Shown: positions 1 to 10,548, counted from the first letter of the stretch. The stretch is DNA of 64,000 nucleotides from Guillardia theta CCMP2712 (GCF_000315625.1 NW_005434670.1:342606-406605), one strand, 5' to 3'. Notes: a model not told the origin generated them from the letters alone. Numbers and translations: made by a program.

Positions 1-32
1 CTCGGGCCTGATTGTCCTCGTACTGATCTTTA

Positions 33-49
33 ACTTAACTTTGAGTAAA
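33..49 (+). repeat. Dispersed motif ACTTAACTTTGAGTAAA, copy 1
   Basis: The window opens inside the 3' end of a dispersed element. It reads GTACTGAT, then a short T run, then ACTTAACTTTGAGTAAA. The same string recurs at nine other places in the window. The sequence just before it (CCTGATTGTCCTCGTACTGA) is nearly identical to 10741-10760, which shows that more than the core motif is shared. It lies about 75 bases upstream of the XRCC1-like start codon. Confidence 0.8.
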
Positions 50-124
50 GATGTGCTGTCAGTGACGGACCGTCGATCGGACTGAGTTCGGAAGTTGGTT
101 GGGAGGTTCTCCCGCCAAATTATC

Positions 125-1297
125 ATGGCTGTGAGGCTCGTCGATTGCTCGTCCGAGGACGACGGGCATAGAGGCGGCAATGCGCTGCAGCAGGAGGCAT
201 ACGTCAAGTGGCTCCTTGCCCGAGGAGTGAACCAAGGCTGCCTCGTGCTCCAGGTGGAGCCGCCGTCCCCGGTTTATGGCATAGAGATCCTAAACGCGGG
301 AGCGCAATTCGTTGAAGTGCAAGGAAGCGAAGAAGAAGAGGGGGAGGAATGGAGGAGCCTGATGAGAAAGGCACTCATGCGAACGGAACTTGAATTCAAA
401 CAGGAGAAAGGGGTTGACAGGTCTCGAACATTCACATGTGGTGATTCAAAAGCAAGTCTTTTACCTTGCTCCTCGACAAAGAAATGGTGCAGGTTGAAAG
501 TGACAGTGTCCTGTTTGAGTGAGCTGCTTGAGCCTGACAAGATGATTGGTCTTGCTTCCGTCAAGATTCGGACAGAAGAGCATCAGTCGATCCCTGCCGT
601 TCCTGCTTCGCCTGACAAGAAACCCATGGAGGCAATGCAGGAGTCGCCATGTAGCGTCGATCAGCACAGCTCAACATTCACGGCAGGAGCGACGAACAAT
701 GCCGAAACCAGCCGCCATAGTGCAGCTACACCGCAAACAAATCGTGCCCGTGATAGCTCGCGATCAGGAAGCAATTCATCGACGTCTCCAGGCCAAAATG
801 ATCGATCCGTGGGAAAGAATTCGGGTGGGCAGGTAGCGAAGAAAGCAACAGATGCCCTGGACTTGACGCAACCGTCTCAACGAAGCAGCAAACAAGCATC
901 GACTGAGGATAGGAAGAACAACAGTGAAGCAGGAAAGAGATTGAAGCCAAATGCCAGTGCAGAGTCAGAGAAGAGTCAAGAACAAGCTGCAAAATCATCC
1001 GCTAAGAGAAGAAAAGAGGGCAAATCTGCGAATATTTTGCCGCTCAATGGAGTATACATCTCAATCAGTGGGATCGAAAACCCAAGCCGAGCACAACTAA
1101 GAGAACAAGCACTTTCGTTGGGAGCTCGGTATGCTCCGCAGTGGTTGTCGGGTTGCACGCATCTCATATGCGCCTTTCCCAACACGCCGAAGTACAGGGA
1201 AGCGAAGAAGGATGGAGGTGTGGTTGTTGAGGCTTCTTGGTTGAACGATTGTGCACGAGAACAGCGAAAATTGCCAACAAGCAAGTATGAGATGTAA
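125..1297 (+). CDS. XRCC1: XRCC1-like DNA repair scaffold (N-terminal domain plus one BRCT)
   Basis: Single-exon gene of 390 codons from ATG 125; in-frame translation upstream to 95 relies on a TTG. The first ~155 residues match the XRCC1 N-terminal domain: it opens VRLVDCSSED, continues with YVKWLLARG and VYGIEILNAGAQFVEVQ, and ends WCRLKVTVSC with the conserved ASVKI strand. In animals this domain binds DNA polymerase beta and nicked DNA. A Ser/Thr/Lys-rich linker of about 140 residues follows, with basic clusters (AKRRKEGK) that could be a nuclear signal. The protein ends in one BRCT domain (LNGVYISISGIENP to VVEASWLNDC, with the conserved Trp). Animal XRCC1 has two BRCTs and plant XRCC1 has one, so this resembles the plant layout. 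Expected role: scaffold in single-strand break and base-excision repair in the nucleus. The assignment is firm at family level; which partners it binds is not visible. Confidence 0.88.
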   Translation: MAVRLVDCSSEDDGHRGGNALQQEAYVKWLLARGVNQGCLVLQVEPPSPVYGIEILNAGAQFVEVQGSEEEEGEEWRSLMRKALMRTELEFKQEKGVDRSRTFTCGDSKASLLPCSSTKKWCRLKVTVSCLSELLEPDKMIGLASVKIRTEEHQSIPAVPASPDKKPMEAMQESPCSVDQHSSTFTAGATNNAETSRHSAATPQTNRARDSSRSGSNSSTSPGQNDRSVGKNSGGQVAKKATDALDLTQPSQRSSKQASTEDRKNNSEAGKRLKPNASAESEKSQEQAAKSSAKRRKEGKSANILPLNGVYISISGIENPSRAQLREQALSLGARYAPQWLSGCTHLICAFPNTPKYREAKKDGGVVVEASWLNDCAREQRKLPTSKYEM

Positions 1298-1373
1298 TCA
1301 CAATCCGACCAGACGGCAGGGTCACCTAATCATAGCCAAAGTACAGAATGTACAAAAGAATTCGTCACAGGGA

Positions 1374-3449
1374 TTAGAGGGAGAGGATAGACTCGTCCGC
1401 AAGATGCGCCAAGATGTCCCCGATGAGATAAAGAGATCCCGTGCCTGATAAAATCTTTCAGCGTCTTTCCATCCCGCCGGTTGCTCTCACATAGAACTTC
1501 AAAGGGATATTTTTCGCCCTTGTCTTCCAGGAACGAGCAGGCAGACCGGATCCCCTCCAACGCTTCGGATATGCTCTGAGCGATGGCAACGTTGGGCATG
1601 TCGCTGTCACTCTCGTCCAGGATCTTTTGCTGCTCATCGTCAGAGATCGGTCAAGCATGACGGACCTCCGCGCGTACCTTGATAGCCTCCTTTGAATGCA
1701 CCAAATATGCATCTTGACCTAGCTCACTCTCAGCGTCCTCAGCAAAACACTTCCGCCATTCCAGCACGAGCTTCTCCTGCCAAGAGTAGTCCACCGCCTT
1801 TCCCAAGTGTAAGAACACGGCACAGAGAGTCAAAGCCGGACCTCAGCACTCTTGGCTACTGACGACAATGAGGAGTCGTTGGGTAGGAAGAGCACAAGGT
1901 CAAAGAGGTTTCTCTTCCTGTCTCTGCAAGGGCACGGAGCACTGCAGCTACACTGCCGGTAAGGGCGGACAAGCTTCGCAAGCGGCGAGAGCAGGTTCTG
2001 CGCGATCCTTCCGCCGGTGGTGTTGAACAACAAGATGGTCTTGAAGGGGGCGCATCCTTGAGGCCGAGAGTGGCCGTAGGCTCTCGTCAGCGCCTCCTCG
2101 AACCACAAGCTGCAGCACTTGAGGCTCTCCTGGGTGTGAGCCCCGTCGAGGAAGACTCGCGCCCCCGGCAGGCCAGGGAGACTGTCAAGCACCTTCGAAG
2201 GGTGTCAGAAGTCTCAGCTGGGAGAGAGACGCAGATAGATGAGAGCTAGTCAATGTGAGGAGAAGGAGAGGGGGAGGAGAGGAAGGGACAAGAGCTGGGC
2301 AATGGAGGGGACGAACGTAGAGGACCTGCGCTCTGCCTGGCCATTTCGTGTTGGCTAGGCTGGTCAACTCTATGTCATGTAGAGGCATCTTGACTGGGAC
2401 CAGGTGGCTCGAAGGAGTCGATTTCTTCGGCTCCCCTTCCTCCGTATTCCACCCGTTTCCGGAAATCGTCGGAGATTGGCCCCAGGGCTGAATACGTGGG
2501 TCCTGCCACAACTTGCTGCACGCAAATTTCCATTTCGCCACAGAAGCGTCTTGGGTCCAGTCCTCCTGCATGCGAATGGCAAACATGCGGACCAGAGCGA
2601 TGGCTAGAGAGGCGTTCTGCCGCTGGAAAGACCCATGTAGACCGAGGCAGATATTCTCGTACTTGCCGACATCGTAGTCTTCTATCCTCGAAGCTACATA
2701 CAGCGGGCATCCAACTGCCGCTGCCGTGTCCTCCAATGCATCTTGCGCTTCAGAATTCTGGTCATAGACAGTGATGGCAGGGACACCTCGCTTGAAGATC
2801 CCTGCCTTCTGCCGCGCGATCTTGTCGAGGGTATCGCCGAGGATAGCAACATGGTCATAGTCGAGCAGCGTTACTCCACAGACAACAGGATGAGGGAGGA
2901 CGTTGGTTGAGTCCTTGAGCCCTCCTAGCCCTACCTCGACCACCGCCACGTCCACCTGCTCCTTCTGGAACACGTAGAACCCAAGGACGGTGAGGAAATG
3001 AAAGTAATGGAGGCTGCTGCCGTACGACCCCGACAGAGCCTCGTGTACGTCCCAAAAGTAATCAGAGAACTTTTCCTTGGATAGAACAGCTCCGTTGATC
3101 CTGATTCGCTCCCTCACGTCTATCAGGTGGGGCGAGGTGAAGAGACCCGTCTTCAGCCTGGAGGTTCAACGACATCAGATTGTCATCTACAGGAGCACAG
3201 GACCAGAATCAAGACACGAGAGCAGCATAAACGTCAAGACATCTTTCAAATCATTCGTTTCCTCCACCCAGTTGCAAGTCAATCTGATATCCTGCCCAAG
3301 ATTTCTCACCCTGTTGTTCGAAGAAGTCGCTCCACGAACGCCGAGGTCGAGCCCTTGCCCTTCGTTCCTGCTATGTGAACAGTCGGCAGGCGGAGCAAGT
3401 CGATGCCCATCAGCCTATTGCTCATCGTTATCGCACCATCACTCAGCGC
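1374..3449 (-). CDS. FPGS: Folylpolyglutamate synthase (Mur-ligase family), 5' exon unresolved
   Basis: ATP-dependent enzyme that adds glutamates to folates so they are retained in the cell. Six exons join in phase on the minus strand: 3449-3310, 3157-2326, 2192-1842, 1797-1678, 1629-1491 and 1444-1374, giving about 550 residues, as expected for the family. The first holds the P-loop VHIAGTKGKGSTSAF, spliced directly to GLKTGLFTSPHL and VRERIRING. Later signatures are VDVAVVEVGLGG, DHVAILGDT, KAGIFKRGVPA, WPGRAQV, the DGAHT motif and LLFNTTGG. The C-terminus TGSLYLIGDIL corresponds to the usual TGSLHLVG block. An upstream exon with the start codon must lie above 3449; ATG TGG AGA at about 3570 followed by GTAAGAG is a candidate but does not join in phase with the acceptor used here. 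The intron at 1841-1798 is only 44 nt. It is divergent from the plastid RRM gene. Confidence 0.9.
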
Positions 3450-3719
3450 CTAGCCTCCTCATCTGCCCGCGACCTCCCTACTTTCTCATTCCCCATCCTC
3501 CAGTTCCTGCAACGACCTGCCACCCTTCGCACTCTTACCTGCAACATTTCTCCACATCTTCGAGCGTCCCGTGTTCTTGTCCTGCTCTTCCTGCTACGAT
3601 GTAGCCTGATAACGCTTCCACTGCAGCTTCCATGCCACCCTCCCTCCCCTCCCTCCCACGCCTCCCTGCCATTGTGATGTCCCCCGTCTAGCCTCTCAAA
3701 AGTTCAGACTGGGGGAATG

Positions 3720-3975
3720 TTTACGGCACTGAAGAGCGGGCCGGGCCCCGGCGCCGCCTGCCGAGCGGCACCGCTCAGGCCGCCCGGCCGCCGGGGCGAT
3801 CACGCCCGGCCGCGACTCGCGCGGCGCTGTCCCGGTCCCCCGCCTGTCACACTCAGTGCGAGTGAGCGGCTTCCGCCGGACTCCGGGACAGTCGGGCACC
3901 GGGCCGCGGTTCGGACTGGCTGCAAGGGCCCGGCCGGATTGGCCGGCCGGGAGGCGGCTTGCGGCGCCCGGCGCT
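3720..3975. repeat. GC-rich island upstream of the RRM gene
   Basis: About 250 bases of very GC-rich sequence (runs such as GGGCCGGGCCCCGGCGCC and GCCCGGCCGCCGGGG) between the FPGS and RRM genes. Open frames cross it on both strands, but their amino-acid content is Ala/Gly/Pro/Arg-rich and looks non-coding. Similar blocks lie at 7918-8060, 21770-21810, 24530-24625, 28165-28380, 37376-37425, 44515-45120 and 47808-47852. Confidence 0.6.
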
Positions 3976-4091
3976 GTGTTGATGAGCCAGCACGTGCATT
4001 GAAAAGTTCTCGAAGCCCGGTAAAAGTTCCGAAAGAGTATCGTGATCGTTTCTCCGGACCATGGCTGCTCCTCCGTGGCCTCCCAGTCGCG

Positions 4092-4723
4092 ATGGCCTCC
4101 ATGCTCCGCAAGCAGACCCTCTGCCTCCTCTTCTCCTCTACCCTGGCCTTCTCGCCTTCTCCCTCCTTCTTGTGGAAGGCCCCAGCTCTCCAGCGAGCGA
4201 GCCTTTCTCTCAGAAGCCCGGTAAGCGCAAGCAAACATGCCGAAATGGCGCGGGAGGCACCTCGACCGAGTGGCCTCCTTTGCCTTTCTGTACGAATTTC
4301 TGACTATGTGCGGGTAGAGATTGTTCTCGACGACAAGCATGCAAATGGACAAGATCAATGACAAGAAGCTCTTCGTGTCCGGCATCCCCTTCGCTCTCAG
4401 CAGCGAAGATCTTCGGGAGGTTTCTCGCGAGTCCATTCATCTCCTCCCCCTGACATCTCATGCAGACGTTTGAAAAGTTTGGGCCCGTGGAGGACTCGTA
4501 CGTAGTCAAGGATCGTGAGACTGGCCGGTCAAGAGGCTTTGCGTTCATCACCTTCTCCTCCAAGGAGGCTGCCTCGCAAGCCTGCAGCGCGTTGAATGAA
4601 TCAGATCTTGGAGGAAGGACCGTTAAGGTTTCCTTTGCCAAGGACAGGGATGATCAGCCTAGGGGAAAGCAGGACCGTCCTCGCAGAACCTTCAAGCCTC
4701 GTGGCTCCAACAACGACGAGTGA
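4092..4723 (+). CDS. Plastid-targeted RRM (RNA-binding) protein
   Basis: Three exons join in phase 0: 4092-4220, 4318-4419 and 4466-4723, giving 162 residues. Exon 1 encodes a hydrophobic signal peptide (MASMLRKQTLCLLFSSTLAF) and then SPSPSFLWKAPALQRASLSLRS, a Ser/basic transit-like stretch led by Phe. That bipartite pattern is typical of nuclear genes whose products enter a secondary red-type plastid. Exons 2-3 encode one RNA recognition motif: RNP2 is KLFVSGIPF and RNP1 is RGFAFITF, each with its RNA-contacting aromatic residues. A short RG/RP-rich basic tail follows (QPRGKQDRPRRTFKPRG). It resembles the single-RRM chloroplast and cyanobacterial Rbp proteins, so a role in plastid RNA stability or processing is likely but inferred. 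The ATG at 4061 is in another frame and gives no signal peptide. Confidence 0.85.
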
Positions 4724-4827
4724 TCGGTGGCGAGCGGTAGAAGAAGTTAATTCATTGACTCGCCGTGGCCGATTAAACTTTTCAAACGTGCCCGATGTTG
4801 TTCCCTTTATCTTTGAATCTTTCACTA

Positions 4828-6055
4828 TCATATCAGCTGCACACTCTCACACGCGTGCTTTCCTCGACCTCTCAGCTCCCACATCTTGAGCCGACATGTT
4901 TCTCCTGTCTCTTTACCTGAGAACAACCTCGAAACGAGCACAAGACGTCACCTGGCCGTTGAAAGTCTTCAAGCAGGGGAGGACCGAGAGCAAAAGGAGG
5001 CTCCTCCAGGTTCCAGGGCTTCGTCCTCGTCTCTTCCTCTCCTCCTCCCTCCTCGTGACTACAGGAAGGTCCTCTGCCATGGTTACTCAAGTCTGCAGTA
5101 GTGCCTGAGTTTGAAAGCGCTGCAGGCCGGATCAAGAAATACCCATGTTGGAGGACGAAGAGCAAGAAGTAGCGATGAGATATGTCGATCCACTGCAAAC
5201 GATGTTTCGAAGAGCCTCCACAACAAGTCACGAGGCACGTGAGAGTGATGGAAGATTCACCTTGAACGCCTGATAAAGTGACATGTGCTGGAAAACATTT
5301 CGACACAAGATCACATCGAACCGGCTGCAAGACCAAACATAAGGCCAAGAAACAATACATCCCCTCTCAACCGTCTGATAGGAATGTCTACAACATCCTG
5401 CCGCAAGGCAACCAGTGAGGGGCAACAATTAGCCATCGCCAAGATATACGAAATTTCCAACGCACCCAGAGGTAGAAACGCAGCCCCAGCTCCTTGTTCC
5501 TCCGATCCTCTCTCGCAGCTCCCACCGCTCGTGGAGAGATATCAAGTCCGGTGTATCGCAGCTGCTCCGTTGCCCAAGAGCCAGGCCGGATGAAAGAATC
5601 AGCACCAGCACCAGCACCAGCACCAGCACCAGCACCAGCACCAGCACCAGCACCAGCAGCGACAGGAGGGGAAGGAGGGAGAGGGGGGTGGAGCAGCAGA
5701 AACTATCAAGATCGATTCTAGTCACCTCGCGATAGGCGAAGAGCCTCCACTGCCATCTTGCATCCCCACAACCGACGTCCAGCAAGGATCGAACCTTTTG
5801 ACAACCTGTTCGTCACATTCTGCTGTAGCTTCCCCAGCTCACCTGTAGCTGTGCAGTTGCGTTGTTGAGGAACTCCAACGTCGCAAGCATATCCTGCACG
5901 AGACACTGACAACTCAAGCGTTCTCCCATCCTCCGCCCACCTCCTCCTTGACGGCTGAAACTTGAGTTCGCTGACTGTCAGTCAGGAGCAAACCTCCCTC
6001 CTGCCCCCTCCCTCCTTACCTCAGCTTGCTTCATCCTCTCGAAGATCCTGTGGCT
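4828..6055 (-). CDS. Class I SAM-dependent methyltransferase, multi-exon
   Basis: Several short exons on the minus strand together spell a Rossmann-type methyltransferase. Visible in order: FLNNATAQLQ (exon ending 5843), then VRSLLDVGCGDARWQWRL (motif I, exon 5794-5726), then LRYTGLDISPRAVGAARED (motif II, from 5561 down), DVVDIPIRR, then FDVILCRNVFQHMSLYQAFK (motif IV), then EALRNIVCSGSTYLIATS, and NLEEPPFALGPPLLEDFQ near the end, stopping around 4828 after CRLKMWELRG. The two exons with motifs I and II join in phase 0. The intron between them carries a (GCTGGT)n hexanucleotide tract (5598-5660 on the plus strand), so that tract is not coded. The NLE-PPF pattern near the C-terminus is known to me from uncharacterised bacterial methyltransferases; the substrate cannot be told. 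The first exon is uncertain (possibly ATG near 6037). Confidence 0.72.
5598..5662. repeat. (CAGCAC)n hexanucleotide tract inside an intron
   Basis: About ten tandem copies of CAGCAC/ACCAGC. On the minus strand it would read as alternating Val-Leu, but it falls between methyltransferase motifs I and II, in sequence that must be spliced out to join them in phase. Confidence 0.9.
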
Positions 6056-6061
6056 CCGACC

Positions 6062-7623
6062 TCAACATCTTGGTGAGTCCCAGCATCCCCAGCAATCTGA
6101 TACATCACCGGAGAAGATAAGGTCTATCAGATCTTCTCGCTCCTTCTCGCTGCTTCCTCCTCCTTCTCCCTCGTCGTCTGGAGCATGGGATATGTTCTGA
6201 GACCATCCCTCATGATATTCCCCATCCTCTGCAAACATACGGAAAGGCCAGCTTCTCTCCCGGACCTGACCCTCCTCCGTATACTCGTCGACAAACAACC
6301 AGACTTGTCGCATGCTCAAAGAGGGCTTCTCCTTGCCATCCCTTCCTCCTTCCATCAGCGAGATTTGTATCCAAGGCTTCCCCCCCTCGTACAGAGCGTG
6401 CAGGCCCGGCAGAGGAGCAGGCACGACGTCCTCGAAGTTTACCTCACTCAGCGTCGTCTCACTTAGCAGGTCGTTTCGGACGATTATGGCATTGATGGCA
6501 TCGGCGAACATGTAGATCATCCTGTACCCGTGGAACCTCGCTAGGTTGTCAAGGGCCCTGGCGCTCATGCCGTAGTAGCAGGTGCCATGAGGAAACCCTG
6601 CCAAGCGACTTCCTGTCCAGTGCATGTCAGCGTCGTAGGGGACCGTGAAGCTCTCGGAGGACTCGAAGTTTCTGTTGACCTCTGCGATCACAACACGGGG
6701 AGAGAAGGAGTTCAAGAGGCTGTCAAGTACCCAGAAGTCGTTGTAGTCGATGTCGATGCTAAGCAAATCAAAGCGTCTCGGAACGCCCTGGGATATCAGC
6801 GTCTCCACGATGTTTTCCTTGGTGATGAAACACTTCAACAGAGAAGCGTTTGCATGCAAGGATGTGTTCTCGTGCCCTCCGTCGAGAAGTACAGCTCTCC
6901 ATCCTTGCTCCTCCCACAGCATCCTCGTGTTGATCTCAGAACCGTCCTCACACCCAAACTCAACCGCAAACTTGTTCGTTGATCCCAGGAAAGAGAAAAC
7001 CTCCTTCAGCACCCCATCCTCCCCATTCTGGCTGTACACCTTGTTCTCGTACTTGTACAGGTTTGATATCCACTTCAACTCATCCAGCGTCCTCTGCGAC
7101 CACTGCTCGAGCTCTCCTGACAGCCTTAGAGACTCGAACCTCTGCACCTTTGCTTGCAAGGCAGAGACGTTCTTCACAAGGATAAAGGGCCTCACGGAAG
7201 AGCTTTCAATCGCATGGCCATTTTTATCCACAATATCCACTACAATGAGCGGCGACCATGACGAGTTCACCAGAACATTCACGTTCATCTCACACCCGTT
7301 CAGTACCCTGGCATGCGGATTGTGCTCCCAGCAATCGCAGGATGTGCCTGAGTGGGAGAGCGATCCAAAACTTGTCAAGATGGTCCAGTCGCTGCATTCC
7401 TGAAACCAAGACACGTCAACGAGGCCGTGGACAACAACAAGATCACCTCGCGAGCAAGATTCATGTCCGACACGAAGAACTGCAGGTGAAACCTGCCATC
7501 CACTGGCGCTACGATCGTCTGTCCTGCCTTTGGGCTCAAGATGTGAATCTTCCACGCCCATGTGGAGGAAGGGCAGCAGACTAGCAAGAATGCCGCAAGG
7601 CTGCAACCAGCCATCCATCGCAT
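6062..7623 (-). CDS. Secretory FkbM-type methyltransferase-like protein
   Basis: Two exons, 7623-7447 and 7399-6062, join in phase 0 across a 47-nt intron and give 504 residues. ATG 7623 starts a clear signal peptide (MRWMAGCSLAAFLLVCCPSSTWA). A beta-rich N-terminal part follows (IHILSPKAGQTIVAPVDGRF). From about residue 210 comes an FkbM-like Rossmann core: YSQNGEDGVLKEVF, FAVEFGCEDGSEINTR (motif I), GWRAVLLDGG, LLSIDIDYNDFWVLDSL and PRVVIAEVNRNF, then CYYGMSARALDNLA. The order NGEDG, E-G-EDG, SIDIDxND, P-VVIxEx-N is a recognised family pattern. The C-terminal ~100 residues are acidic and of unknown role. ER or secretory location is inferred from the signal peptide; a sugar or lipid substrate is plausible but unproven. 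Confidence 0.82.
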
Positions 7624-7659
7624 CCTCTAGATAGACATTCAATCCCAGCGCATGAGGCA

Positions 7660-8345
7660 CAGGAGAGGTGAAAGAAGGTGGAGCGACCGTAGCACGACTC
7701 TCTACCTCTCTTCCCCTCCCTGCTACTTGAATATGCCACCCGCCATTCCAGTGTTCTACACGCCCGGTTCAAATAAAAATACTTTTACCATTGCACTGAT
7801 TGACTGATCATGGATCAGTCGGATGAAGACTGTAGATATGATACTACTTCGGAGGCTAGGTACTCTACTGAGAGGCAACTTCGCCGAGTCGACTCGGCGC
7901 AACTTCCGTTGAACGGTTTCGGAGTTCACAGCCGTCGGGCCGCGGGGCGGGGCTCCCGGGTCCGCCGCCGGGAGACCCGGGCCGGGCGCCGGGCCGGGCC
8001 CGGGCCTGAGCCCCGGCGGTCACCCCGCGGCGGGCCCGGGCCCGGGGGGGGGGAGCGCCGCAACTGAGCTACACGGTGACGCCCCGGTCACCGGCACGGT
8101 TGAAAGCTCAGCGGCTTGAAACATCCGATCATGGCCCGGTGACACTGAGTACCACTCGGCTTACCGTTGTAGTACTAGTAACGCCGGCACCCGAACTTCA
8201 CTTGATCGGACGCCGCAGGGGCATACTACGACCGAACGGCGGTACCGTCGGGCCCCAGCTGGCTAAAACTTGAAACGAACGACAAACACTCCCCGGCTGA
8301 GATCATCATGGCATGGGACTCGGCGCCGGGATTCCCAGAGTCCCC
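7660..8345. other. Intergenic region with GC-rich repeat island
   Basis: No supported gene. 7918-8060 is an almost pure G/C block (GGGCCCGGG and CCCGGG words). 8060-8345 carries words common to the other GC islands (GGTTGAAAG, CTTGAAAC, TGGCTAAAACTTGAAAC). It ends where homology with the tandem array begins (AAAGTCAATCCTCGAGATCA at about 8350). Confidence 0.5.
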
Positions 8346-8753
8346 GGAGCCAAAAGTCAATCCTCGAGATCAGGGGAGTCCCGTTCCCCAACTTTGTGAC
8401 TGGAGAGTCCCGTCACGGCCCTCTCTGAGCCACCGGGGTACTCTCATAGTGCGGAGATAGGGATCGGACCGGTGGTGAGAGGCGGGGGCCGGGTCCACGG
8501 CTTCGCCATGGTTGCCGTTTAACTGGATGAGGCTCAGCCCCGGGCCTTTAGCCCGTCACGCCCGACGTGACGATGAACGGTTTACCACCAGATGCGCCCG
8601 AAAGTCCACGCCGGAAGTGGGAAGAGACATTAAGACAGGTGGGGTAGTGACTGATAGGGCAAGACCCGGGACATTGTCCTACTTTCCAGGGGTGTAAGGC
8701 TGCCCTGATTCCCCCAGGGGTGGGGGTACCGGAGTGAGTGGAGCTCCCAGGCA

Positions 8754-8762
8754 CATAAAAGG
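8754..8762 (+). promoter_or_regulatory. TATA-like box CATAAAAGG of array unit 1
   Basis: CATAAAAGG sits 46-54 bases before the ATG of the unit ORF. The same box is at 12568-12576 and 14359-14367. In unit 2 it is at 10541-10549 but is separated from the ORF by a 236 bp insertion. Spacing and sequence fit a core promoter; this is inferred, not proven. Confidence 0.55.
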
Positions 8763-8807
8763 AGGAAGCTTGGCTGCTGTGGAGCATACATTTCGAGCAA
8801 CGACAGC

Positions 8808-9284
8808 ATGACACCAACCGATATGAGCGCCTTCGTCGAGCTATGGGGCTCCTCGCCCTGCGTGAGCCCCGTCAGCAGCAGCACCAACCTCGTCTGCGAC
8901 TTCTCGCTCCTCCAGGCTCATCACAGCGACATGGCGTTCCTCCAAGACTGGGAGGCGATGGAGACAAGGACCATGGCGAACAAGCACGCAGAGGAGGAAA
9001 AGGAGGAGGAAAAGGAGGAGGAGTCAGCCAGGCGATGCAGGCCAAGCCGAGGCGTAGACGGGGAGAGCAAGCATCACGAGGACTGCGCCCGCGGGGCGAG
9101 GGAGGGAAGGTGCAACGCCAGGGACGGATGCTGTACCGCCCCCAGGTGGGGATCTAGAACGAGGGACACGAGAGTACCCAGGGCAGGATGCCGAGCCGGG
9201 CAGGGCTCTTCTCTTCTGTGTAAAGCGAGCGGAGGGAGGGGGAGAGGCTTGGTATGTAGTATAGGCGTGTATGCGGATCAATAA
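8808..9284 (+). CDS. Array ORF, unit 1 (unknown 158-aa protein)
   Basis: Unrecognised protein. Residues 1-50 are Ser/acidic/aromatic-rich (FVELWGSSPCVSPVSSSTN, DMAFLQDWEAME), followed by a Glu/Lys-rich run (EEEKEEEKEEES) and a basic Cys/Arg/Gly-rich C-terminal half. The stop TAA lies within AATAAA (9280-9285), which probably also acts as the polyadenylation signal. A second frame stays open across the same DNA (8843-9157) and contains a basic stretch (QAKPRRRRGEQASRG). An unrecognised intron could switch between the frames, so the true product may differ. An acidic half followed by a basic half recalls a transcription factor, but no zipper or other defined domain is visible. The TATA-like box and AATAAA support transcription. 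Confidence 0.5.
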   Translation: MTPTDMSAFVELWGSSPCVSPVSSSTNLVCDFSLLQAHHSDMAFLQDWEAMETRTMANKHAEEEKEEEKEEESARRCRPSRGVDGESKHHEDCARGAREGRCNARDGCCTAPRWGSRTRDTRVPRAGCRAGQGSSLLCKASGGRGRGLVCSIGVYADQ

Positions 9285-9287
9285 ACA

Positions 9288-9796
9288 TACCGTCACCCCC
9301 TCGTACAGTGATATGAGCTGAGAGTCAACAGGCTCGTAGACGTTTGAGTCAAGTTACCGACTGAGACAGAGCAATCCGGGTGGCTTACCCCATGTCTGAT
9401 ATCAAGTTGTGGCCGAGAGAGCAGAACTCCAAAGCTCACTGACACTGGGCTGTGTCAGGAGCCAGAGCTCGCAGTGACAAGACGAGCCGAGTCCTCACGG
9501 TCCACCACGTTGCCTGTAACAGCCATCGCAACGGCCCTGCGGATCGAGCTCTCTCGCCCGTACACACCTGTAGGCGTAGAACAGAGCTATAAACGCTTCT
9601 CTCACAGGCTCCAGCCAGGCCTCGTCACTTGCGAACGGCGGCCTTAGCCGCTCACCGTGACGTGCATGCTGCCTTGTATCATACGGCCATCGCTAGCGGC
9701 AGTGCTGGACTGTGCTGCCGCACGAGGACCGACACCATCCCTTCAAGAGGAAGGTAAGGGAGTACACAAGGCCCGATGAGGTTGTGAGGGTCTCTA
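9288..9796 (-). repeat. TA-bounded segment, inverted orientation (unit 1)
   Basis: 509 bp that read as the reverse complement of 11311-11823 in unit 2. Both versions start and end in TA and lie between the same flanks: AATAAACA on the left and C(A/G)GTTTCACGGGCACTGAAG on the right. The length difference is one 4-base indel (CTCT against CGAGTGT near the GGAGTTCTG word). Confidence 0.9.
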
Positions 9797-9991
9797 CAGT
9801 TTCACGGGCACTGAAGTTAGCTGCCAGTAGCCTGAGTCACGGGCAAGTTGGCTGCCCGCGGCCTGTCACTCAGGCTGTGCCGGCTTGATGATTGGAACTT
9901 CGGAACCTGTCACTTGATTCAGGCACGGTGCCGAGGGAAAACCGATCAGTATTGATCGCATCATAGTAAACAGATTATGGGATCGGACAAT

Positions 9992-10008
9992 CTTTACTCA
10001 AAGTTAAG
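9992..10008 (-). repeat. Dispersed motif, copy in array unit head (2)
   Basis: TTTACTCAAAGTTAAGT, the reverse complement of the motif at 33-49. The same position within the next units gives 12020-12036 and 13811-13827. Confidence 0.85.
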
Positions 10009-10548
10009 TCGGATGCCCGGCCGTTGAAGCTTTGACTCTCGCTGACGATCCGATGGTTTGAAAAGAGTTCAAGTGTGTTTCACGACAACCCCTAAGCTCA
10101 CCCTTTGGTCGATCCAGCCGTAAGCAACCGGTGTCCGTGCCAGCCTAAAGTCAATCCTCGAGATCAGGGGAGTCCCGTTCCCCAACTTTGTGACTGGAGA
10201 GTCCCGTCACGGCCCTCTCTGAGCCACGGGTACTCTCATAGTGCGGAGATAGGGATCGGACCGGTGGTGAGAGGCGGGGGCCGGGTCCACGGCTTCGCCA
10301 TGGTTGCCGTTTAACTGGATGAGGCTCAGCCCCGGGCCTTTAGCCCGTCACGCCCGACGTGACGATGTTTACCACCAGATGCGCCCGAAAGTCCACGCCG
10401 GAAGTGGGAAGAGACCTTAAGACAGGTGGGGTAGTGACTGATAGGGCAAGACCCGGGACATTGTCCTACTTTCCAGGGGTGTAAGGCTGCCCTGATTCCC
10501 CCAGGGGTGGGGGTACCGGAGTGAGTGGAGCTCCCAGGCACATAAAAG

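Noticed and set aside
3717-4361. A 214-codon frame starting in the GC island before the RRM gene
   Set aside because: The first 125 codons are GC-island translation; the credible start is ATG 4092, which begins a signal peptide.
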